Of a stretch of 64,000 nucleotides of DNA, positions 59,841 through 64,000 are shown piece by piece. The translations under genes and the position numbers were made by a program. How positions within the stretch are numbered: position 1 is the stretch's first letter; each line of letters starts with the position of its first letter. The stretch lies in assembly GCA_023896275.1 (NCBI GenBank), contig MLDA01000009.1, forward strand, positions 62,001 to 126,000, written 5' to 3'. The stretch is from Kocuria rosea subsp. polaris (GTDB lineage: Bacteria; Actinomycetota; Actinomycetes; Actinomycetales; Micrococcaceae). Below the pieces are notes generated by a model, which saw nothing but the letters and a program-made list of their open reading frames with translations, was not told the origin of the DNA and searched no databases.

Positions 59841-61363
59841 CCGCCGCGGACCGCCCCCGCCGAACCACCGCGCACGAGCTGCTCGCCGAAGTGCTCGACG
59901 ACGGCACGTTCGTCTCGTGGGACCGCACCCCCGAGACCGGGCACCTGCCGCCGTCGTACCGGGCCGAACTCGCGGCCGCGGCCGCGAAGAGCGGAACGGA
60001 CGAGTCCATCCTGACGGGTGAGGGCCGGGTGAATGGGCGCCGCGTGGCCGTCGCCGTGAGCGAATTCGGCTTCCTGGGCGGCTCGATCGGCCTGGCCGCT
60101 GCCGACCGCCTCGTGCGCCTGTTCGACCGGGCCGCCGCCGAGGGGCTCGCCGTGCTCGCGAGCCCGGCCTCGGGCGGCACGCGCATGCAGGAGGGCACGC
60201 CGGCGTTCGTCTCGATGGTCGGCATCTCCGCCGCCGTGCGCCGCCACCGGCTCGCCGGGCTGCCGTACCTCGTCTACCTGCGCGACCCGACCACCGGCGG
60301 CGTCATGGCCTCGTGGGGATCGCAGGGCCACGTCACGGTCGCGCAACCGGGCGCGCTGCTCGGGTTCCTCGGCCCACGCGTGTACGAGACGATCTACGGT
60401 CGTCCGTTCCCCACCGGCGTGCAGGTCGCCGAGAACCTGCAGGCCAAGGGGCTGATCGACGCGGTCGTCCCGGTGAGCGAGCTCGCCGGCGTCGTCGACC
60501 GCGCCCTGCGGATCCTCGCCCCTGCCGACTCCCCGGGGCACGACGGCGGCGCCCCGCCCGCCGCTGCCGCCGCACCCGCCGCGGTGGCCGGACCCGCGGA
60601 GGTGTGGCGGGCGATCGAGGCCACGCGGGCAACACGGCGCCCCTCCGTGCGGCACCTACTCAAGTACGGAGCCTCCGACATCCTGCCGCTCTCCGGCACG
60701 GCCCAGGGCGAGCGCGACCCGAGCATGTTCCTGGCCCTCGCGCGGCTCGGCGGACGCGCGTGCGTCGTCGTCGGGCAGGACCGGCGGCCCGAGCGTTCCG
60801 AGCCGCTGGGTCCGGCGTTCCTGCGTGAGGCCCGGCGCGGCATGCGCCTCGCCGAGCAGCTCGCGATCCCGCTCGTCACCGTGATCGACACGGAGGGCGC
60901 AGCGCTCTCGCGCGAAGCGGAAGAAGGTGGCCTCGCCGGGGAAATCGCCCGCTCGATCACGGAGCTGATCGGGTTGCGCACCGCGACCGTCTCCGTGCTC
61001 CTGGGCCAGGGCACGGGCGGCGGCGCGCTTGCGCTGCTGCCCGCGGACCGCACGATCGCCGCGGCCAACGCGTGGCTCTCACCGCTTCCTCCGGAGGGCG
61101 CCAGCGCGATCGTGTACCGCGACACGGACCACGCCGCACAGCTGGCCGCCGAGCAGCACGTCGACGCCGCGTCGCTGCTCGCGGCCGGGATCGTGGACAC
61201 TGTGGTGCCCGAGCCGGCTCCGGCCGCCGAGCGCCCGCGGGAATTCTCGCGCGATATGGCCGCTGCGGTCGCCGCGGCTCTGACGGAGGTCGCGGCGCTG
61301 CCGCTGGCGTCGCTGCTAGCCGGCCGCGAGCACAAATACGCCCGCATCGGGCTGCCCCGCTGA
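59837..61363 (+). CDS. AccD-AccA-type carboxyltransferase fusion (acetyl-CoA carboxylase family)
   Basis: 508 residues. The N-terminal half (about 40-240) is beta-subunit (AccD)-like: ASPASGGTRMQEGTPAFVSM, GSQGHVTVAQPGALLGFLGPRVYE. The C-terminal half (about 280-500) is alpha-subunit (AccA)-like: REARRGMRLAEQLAIPLVTVIDTEGAALSREAEEGGLAGEIARSI, then GQGTGGGALALLPADRTIAA. It is a carboxyltransferase. No biotin carboxylase or carrier is beside it, and an N-terminal zinc finger is not evident. It is last in a coupled operon with the M20 and CaiB genes. The dispersed 18-mer (59947-59964) lies inside the coding sequence. Confidence 0.92.
   Translation: MTAADRPRRTTAHELLAEVLDDGTFVSWDRTPETGHLPPSYRAELAAAAAKSGTDESILTGEGRVNGRRVAVAVSEFGFLGGSIGLAAADRLVRLFDRAAAEGLAVLASPASGGTRMQEGTPAFVSMVGISAAVRRHRLAGLPYLVYLRDPTTGGVMASWGSQGHVTVAQPGALLGFLGPRVYETIYGRPFPTGVQVAENLQAKGLIDAVVPVSELAGVVDRALRILAPADSPGHDGGAPPAAAAAPAAVAGPAEVWRAIEATRATRRPSVRHLLKYGASDILPLSGTAQGERDPSMFLALARLGGRACVVVGQDRRPERSEPLGPAFLREARRGMRLAEQLAIPLVTVIDTEGAALSREAEEGGLAGEIARSITELIGLRTATVSVLLGQGTGGGALALLPADRTIAAANAWLSPLPPEGASAIVYRDTDHAAQLAAEQHVDAASLLAAGIVDTVVPEPAPAAERPREFSRDMAAAVAAALTEVAALPLASLLAGREHKYARIGLPR
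59947..59964 (+). repeat. Dispersed 18-mer, copy 3
   Basis: GCCGCCGTCGTACCGGGC, exact, in the sense strand of the carboxyltransferase gene (encoding PPSYRA region). Confidence 0.7.
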
Positions 61364-61372
61364 TCGCGCGCT

Positions 61373-61401
61373 GCGCCCGTTCCCGGACAAGGGGCGGGCG
61401 C
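61373..61401 (+). terminator. GC-rich hairpin after the carboxyltransferase gene
   Basis: GCGCCCG (61373-61379) and CGGGCGC (61395-61401) form a 7-bp stem, with further CCC/GGG pairing in the loop. No U-tract is seen. The hairpin directly follows the stop (61363). Confidence 0.5.
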
Positions 61402-61464
61402 GGCGCGTGTGACCCGTCGTCGTAATATGCCCGCGTCCGGGCGAATCATGCTGATAATTGGGAG

Positions 61465-61992
61465 ATGACAGCCGGGCCGAATGTGCTCTCCTTCACGGAG
61501 ACGATCGTGACACGCCGGGGCGTGAAGCGAGTCGGCGTCCTCCGCCGCCGCAAACCGATCGTGATGCGGGAGTCGGTCTGGAATATCCAGGTCGACGGCA
61601 AGTCGCTTCAGGGGTGGATCCGCGACTGGACCGGCGCCCAGGACGCGCCGGCCGAGATGGCGGACCTGCATTCCTCGTTCCCCGCCGCCGGCCTGCTGCG
61701 CATCGACCACTTGCTCGGGCTCGAGCAGGGCCCCGGAACCCAGCGGGTGGGCCTGCTGTTCTGCCCGATCTGCCGCAACGAAGCGTGCGGCTACCTCTCC
61801 TGCGAAATCGACCTCCAGGACGACGCCGTGACCTGGACCCGCTTCGGCTGGGAGGACACGGTTGCCGGCTCGGCGCGGACGACGCCAATCGCTGGCGCCG
61901 AGACGCTCACGTTCGATCCCGAGACCTACCGCGAGGCGCTGCTGACGCTGCGCAGGAAGATCGCACCGGTCGACCAGTCGACTACCGTTTAG
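61465..61992 (+). CDS. Uncharacterised protein with a CxxC-CxxxxC cysteine motif
   Basis: 175 residues. Beta-rich character, no signal peptide. Notable: CPICRNEACGYLSCEI, a compact four-Cys stretch that could bind zinc or an iron-sulfur cluster, and WNIQVDGKSLQGWIRDWTG, HLLGLEQGPGTQR. TAATAT (61423-61428) may be its -10. Convergent with the ars fusion gene; the two stops overlap by four bases. I do not recognise a function. Confidence 0.7.
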   Translation: MTAGPNVLSFTETIVTRRGVKRVGVLRRRKPIVMRESVWNIQVDGKSLQGWIRDWTGAQDAPAEMADLHSSFPAAGLLRIDHLLGLEQGPGTQRVGLLFCPICRNEACGYLSCEIDLQDDAVTWTRFGWEDTVAGSARTTPIAGAETLTFDPETYREALLTLRRKIAPVDQSTTV

Positions 61993-63014
61993 CCCAGCAG
62001 GCGGGCCTTCAGCTCCTTAACGCGCGCGTGAATGTCATCGCGGACAAGCTCCATGCGCTCCCGCCCCTCGATCCCACGTTCGCTCGGCTCGTCGGTCTCC
62101 CAGCGCTCGATCACGACGCCGTCGACCGGCTCGACCTGCGCCTCGGCGCCCAGGATCACGACGAGCCCGGCGGCGCTCATATTCTCCGCGGTGAGCGGCT
62201 TGGGGACCTCGGCGCGGATGTCGACGCCGGCGTCGAGCAGGACCTCGGCGGAGAGCCCGTTGATCTTCTCGGCGGGTTTGGTGCCGGCACTCGTCACGAC
62301 GACGTCGTCACCGGCCTCGAGCTTCATCAGGCCGGCGGCCATCTGGGACTTGCCGCCGTTCTTCGAGCAGACGAACAGGACTGCGGGCTTAATTGTCATG
62401 GGATTCCCTCCGGTGGTGGCGGTTGATTCGATCGGTCTGCTGCGGACATCGGTGTTGGGGCTCGGTTGTTGCGGTTCGACAGTCAACGCGCGCTGCATCA
62501 GCACCGTGTCGAGAACCCGCCCGTTCTTCGTGCCGACCCCTACGAGCCGCCCGGCCTCGACGAAGCCGTGTCGATCGTGGAGGGCGCGCGAACCCGGTTC
62601 GCCGGCATCGGCGATCACCGCGATCATCTGCCGGAAGCCGGCCGCCGCCGAACGGCTCAGCAGCTCGCCCAGCAGCAGGCCGCCGAGGCCGAGTCCGGTG
62701 GCCTCCGGGGCCAGGTAGACGGAGTCCTCGACGGTGTACCGGTAGGCGCTCCGGGACCTCCACGGCGAGGCGTAGGCGAATCCAACGACGCCGGCGGCCG
62801 TCTCCGCGACGAGGAACGGCATCCGCTGGCCCTCGAGGTCGTGGCGCCTGGCCTCCCACTCGGCGACGGAGGGTGCGACCGCGGCGAAGTTGACGGCGGT
62901 GTTCCGGACGTAGTGCCGCATGATGCGGGCGACGACCTCGAGGTCCGCAGATTCGACTCCGCGGACGCGGACGCCCTCTAGGGCCCCGGCTCCCCGCCGC
63001 CCCGCGTCGACCAC
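61989..63014 (-). CDS. arsC: GNAT acetyltransferase (ArsN/phosphinothricin-type) fused in frame to arsenate reductase ArsC
   Basis: 341 residues read as one open frame from the GTG at 63014, six bases after the arsR stop. Residues about 15-170 are a GNAT domain close to phosphinothricin/arsinothricin acetyltransferases: IMRHYVRNTAVNFAAVAPSV, RSAYRYTVEDSVYLAPEATGLGLGGLLLGELL. A linker of about 30 residues leads to ArsC (residues 206-341), with the loop VCSKNGGKSQMA (Cys216), then VVVTSAGTKPAEKINGLS. The GGKS variant matches mycothiol-dependent corynebacterial ArsC rather than thioredoxin-linked ArsC. No stop separates the halves. An internal ATG (62399) with GGAGGGAA upstream may also make free ArsC. 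Confidence 0.85.
   Translation of the reverse strand: MVDAGRRGAGALEGVRVRGVESADLEVVARIMRHYVRNTAVNFAAVAPSVAEWEARRHDLEGQRMPFLVAETAAGVVGFAYASPWRSRSAYRYTVEDSVYLAPEATGLGLGGLLLGELLSRSAAAGFRQMIAVIADAGEPGSRALHDRHGFVEAGRLVGVGTKNGRVLDTVLMQRALTVEPQQPSPNTDVRSRPIESTATTGGNPMTIKPAVLFVCSKNGGKSQMAAGLMKLEAGDDVVVTSAGTKPAEKINGLSAEVLLDAGVDIRAEVPKPLTAENMSAAGLVVILGAEAQVEPVDGVVIERWETDEPSERGIEGRERMELVRDDIHARVKELKARLLG
62400..62412 (-). promoter_or_regulatory. Internal ribosome binding site for the ArsC half
   Basis: On the minus strand GGAGGGAATCCC immediately precedes ATG (62399-62397), an excellent Shine-Dalgarno site inside the GNAT-ArsC frame. It suggests independent translation of a 136-aa ArsC in addition to the fusion. 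Confidence 0.7.
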
Positions 63015-63019
63015 GGCCG

Positions 63020-63394
63020 CTACCGCTTCGCGGCCCACGGCCCGCCGAGCACCGCGGCCAGGTCGTCGAGCGCGCCGGGAACCACGGAGTAGTACGCCCA
63101 GACGCCGCGCTTTTCGCGGGCGAGCAGGCCGGCGTCGACGAGGATCTTCAGGTGGTGGGAAACGGTCGGCTGGCCGAGATCGAGCGGCCCGGTCAAGTCG
63201 CACACGCAAGCCTCGCCAGACTCCCCGGCCGCCACGAGTGAGAGCAGGCGCAGCCGGTTCGGGTCGGCGAGCGCCTTGAACCGCGCGGCCAGCACGGCCG
63301 CCTCCGCCGCGCTCAGGCCCGGGGTCTCCGCCGACGGGAGGCAGCAGGCGTCGTCGACGGGCTTCTCTGCGACCTCCGCGAGTGCTTCCGCCAT
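63020..63394 (-). CDS. arsR: ArsR-family arsenic-responsive repressor
   Basis: 124 residues from the ATG at 63394 (GGGAGAAG upstream). The winged helix has LDLGQPTVSHHLKILVDAGLL. Cysteines Cys17-Cys18 near the N-terminus (DDACCLP) and Cys63/Cys65 (EACVCDLT, alpha-3) are placed like the As(III) site of corynebacterial ArsR, which uses an N-terminal Cys pair plus an alpha-3 Cys. It should repress both its own operon and the divergent flavoprotein until arsenite binds. Operator candidate at 63469-63484. Confidence 0.93.
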   Translation of the reverse strand: MAEALAEVAEKPVDDACCLPSAETPGLSAAEAAVLAARFKALADPNRLRLLSLVAAGESGEACVCDLTGPLDLGQPTVSHHLKILVDAGLLAREKRGVWAYYSVVPGALDDLAAVLGGPWAAKR

Positions 63395-63432
63395 GGCTTC
63401 TCCCCTCATCCGCCGGGCACCCCCGGCAAAGA

Positions 63433-63484
63433 TTGACAGTTATCGATGCATTACATCATACTCGAGGCATCGACGAACGTCGAT
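63433..63484. promoter_or_regulatory. Divergent ars promoter with ArsR operator
   Basis: Plus strand: TTGACA (63433-63438) and CATACT (63457-63462), an 18-base spacer. Minus strand: TATGAT (63460-63455). ATCGACG-AA-CGTCGAT (63469-63484) is a perfect palindrome overlapping the start-site area of the plus promoter and the -35 area of the minus promoter. Another ATCGAT lies at 63442-63447. Confidence 0.65.
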
Positions 63485-63548
63485 ACCTTGATCCGACCAC
63501 CCCTGGGCCGGGCCGCCGACCGCGCCCCGCCCGCGACAGGAGCACCCC

Positions 63549-64000
63549 GTGGACACTGCCGTCACCACCGCCTCCCTTCCCATGAACCAGCACGACGACG
63601 ACGCGCTTCCCGTCGCGGTCATCGGTGCCGGGCCGGTCGGCCTGGCGACAGCCGCCCACCTGCTCGAGCGAGGCGTGCCGACGATCGTGCTCGAGGCCGG
63701 GGCCTCCGTCGGCGCGACCGTGTCAGCCTGGGGGCACATCAAGACCTTCTCGACGTGGCAGTACAATATCGACGCCGCCGCGCGCAGGCTGCTGGACGCA
63801 GCCGGATGGGACGCCCCGAACCCCAAGCGCCTGCCGACCGGCGCGGATCTGGTCGAGCAGTACCTCACCCCGCTCGCGGCGACCGCGCCCATCGCCCGCG
63901 CCCTGCACCTCAACCACCGGGTCACGGCCATTTCCCGCGCCGGGATCGACGGCCGCGGGCTCGACAAGACGCACTCGCGGGGACGGGACGACTCGCCTTT
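63549..64000 (+). CDS. FAD/NAD(P)-binding flavoprotein, ars-linked (cut by window edge)
   Basis: 150 codons visible. The start is a GTG with CAGGAG upstream. The N-terminal FAD-binding motif AVIGAGPVGLATAAHLLERG is followed by ATVSAWGHIKTFSTWQYNIDAAARRLLDAAGW. It resembles the flavin-dependent monooxygenase/thioredoxin-reductase-like proteins that sit next to ars genes in actinobacteria (ArsO-type). Divergent from arsR and sharing its operator, so likely arsenic-induced. An in-frame ATG 12 codons in is possible. Substrate undetermined; ends beyond the window. Confidence 0.82.
   Translation, partial: MDTAVTTASLPMNQHDDDALPVAVIGAGPVGLATAAHLLERGVPTIVLEAGASVGATVSAWGHIKTFSTWQYNIDAAARRLLDAAGWDAPNPKRLPTGADLVEQYLTPLAATAPIARALHLNHRVTAISRAGIDGRGLDKTHSRGRDDSP

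Noticed and set aside
63015-63209. Frame extension of the GNAT-ArsC gene upstream of 63014
   Set aside because: It overlaps arsR on the same strand, is Arg-rich and has no start with a good site. The GTG after the arsR stop is simpler.
1-64000. CRISPR arrays, insertion sequences, prophage or integrase genes
   Set aside because: No regularly spaced repeats, transposase or integrase motifs, or target-site duplications were seen.

Overview
The window is high-GC DNA with short gaps, many 4-bp ATGA/GTGA gene overlaps and apparently leaderless starts. Family content points to an actinobacterium (Actinomycetota), most likely Micrococcales and perhaps Micrococcaceae. The supporting genes are a DUF222/HNH protein, a DisA-RadA pair, an ArsC of the mycothiol-dependent corynebacterial type, a DtxR/IdeR-type iron box and an actinobacterial PHO box. 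The species cannot be read from the sequence. No phage, insertion sequence, integrase or CRISPR array is visible. This is mostly chromosomal metabolic and transport DNA with one stress-resistance locus (ars) at the right edge.

Layout. 0-3.3 kb: a hydroxyacid module of an MHS-type permease (cut by the left edge), an IclR regulator, a D-2-hydroxyacid dehydrogenase and a divergent 3-hydroxyisobutyrate-type dehydrogenase; a TGTTGWACA motif occurs in both promoter regions. 3.3-7.1 kb: a peptide/nickel-type ABC importer (binding protein and two permeases, no ATPases). 7.3-11.4 kb: AzlCD exporter, glycerophosphodiesterase, an uncharacterised glycine-rich protein and a secreted endonuclease/phosphatase-fold enzyme. 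11.7-20.4 kb: LOG protein, VOC and DUF1801 proteins, a LuxR-type two-component system, GAP-family membrane protein, MFS/DeoR pair, and a LysR/EamA pair. 20.4-24.9 kb: iron ABC uptake operon behind a DtxR box, a 59-aa membrane peptide and a lectin-fold protein. 24.9-28.5 kb: ChrA, a second LysR/EamA pair and two tiny ORFs. 28.5-35.8 kb: PQQ-type sugar dehydrogenase, DUF4430 lipoprotein with DUF6580 membrane protein, serine hydrolase, cobalamin-dependent methionine synthase and tRNA-Lys. 35.9-42.9 kb: phosphate region, with a DUF47/PiT pair converging on pstSCAB through three tandem hairpins. 42.9-51.6 kb: FUSC exporter, radA, disA, DUF222/HNH, VOC/ArsR-type pair, mutY and yjdM. 51.8-61.4 kb: a catabolic or scavenging locus consisting of an APC permease, a double-Lrp regulator, an amidase, two partner membrane proteins of unknown function, an M20 amidohydrolase, a CoA-transferase and an AccD-AccA-type carboxyltransferase. 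61.5-64 kb: ars locus with arsR, an in-frame GNAT-ArsC fusion and a divergent flavoprotein cut by the right edge.

The best candidates for undescribed biology are the two-membrane-protein/amidohydrolase locus (about 54.2-61.4 kb), the GNAT-ArsC fusion with an internal ribosome binding site, the DUF4430/DUF6580 pair near metH, and an 18-mer repeated exactly three times (plus one near-copy) in unrelated contexts and frames. All functional calls rest on family recognition from translated sequence; no database search was run.
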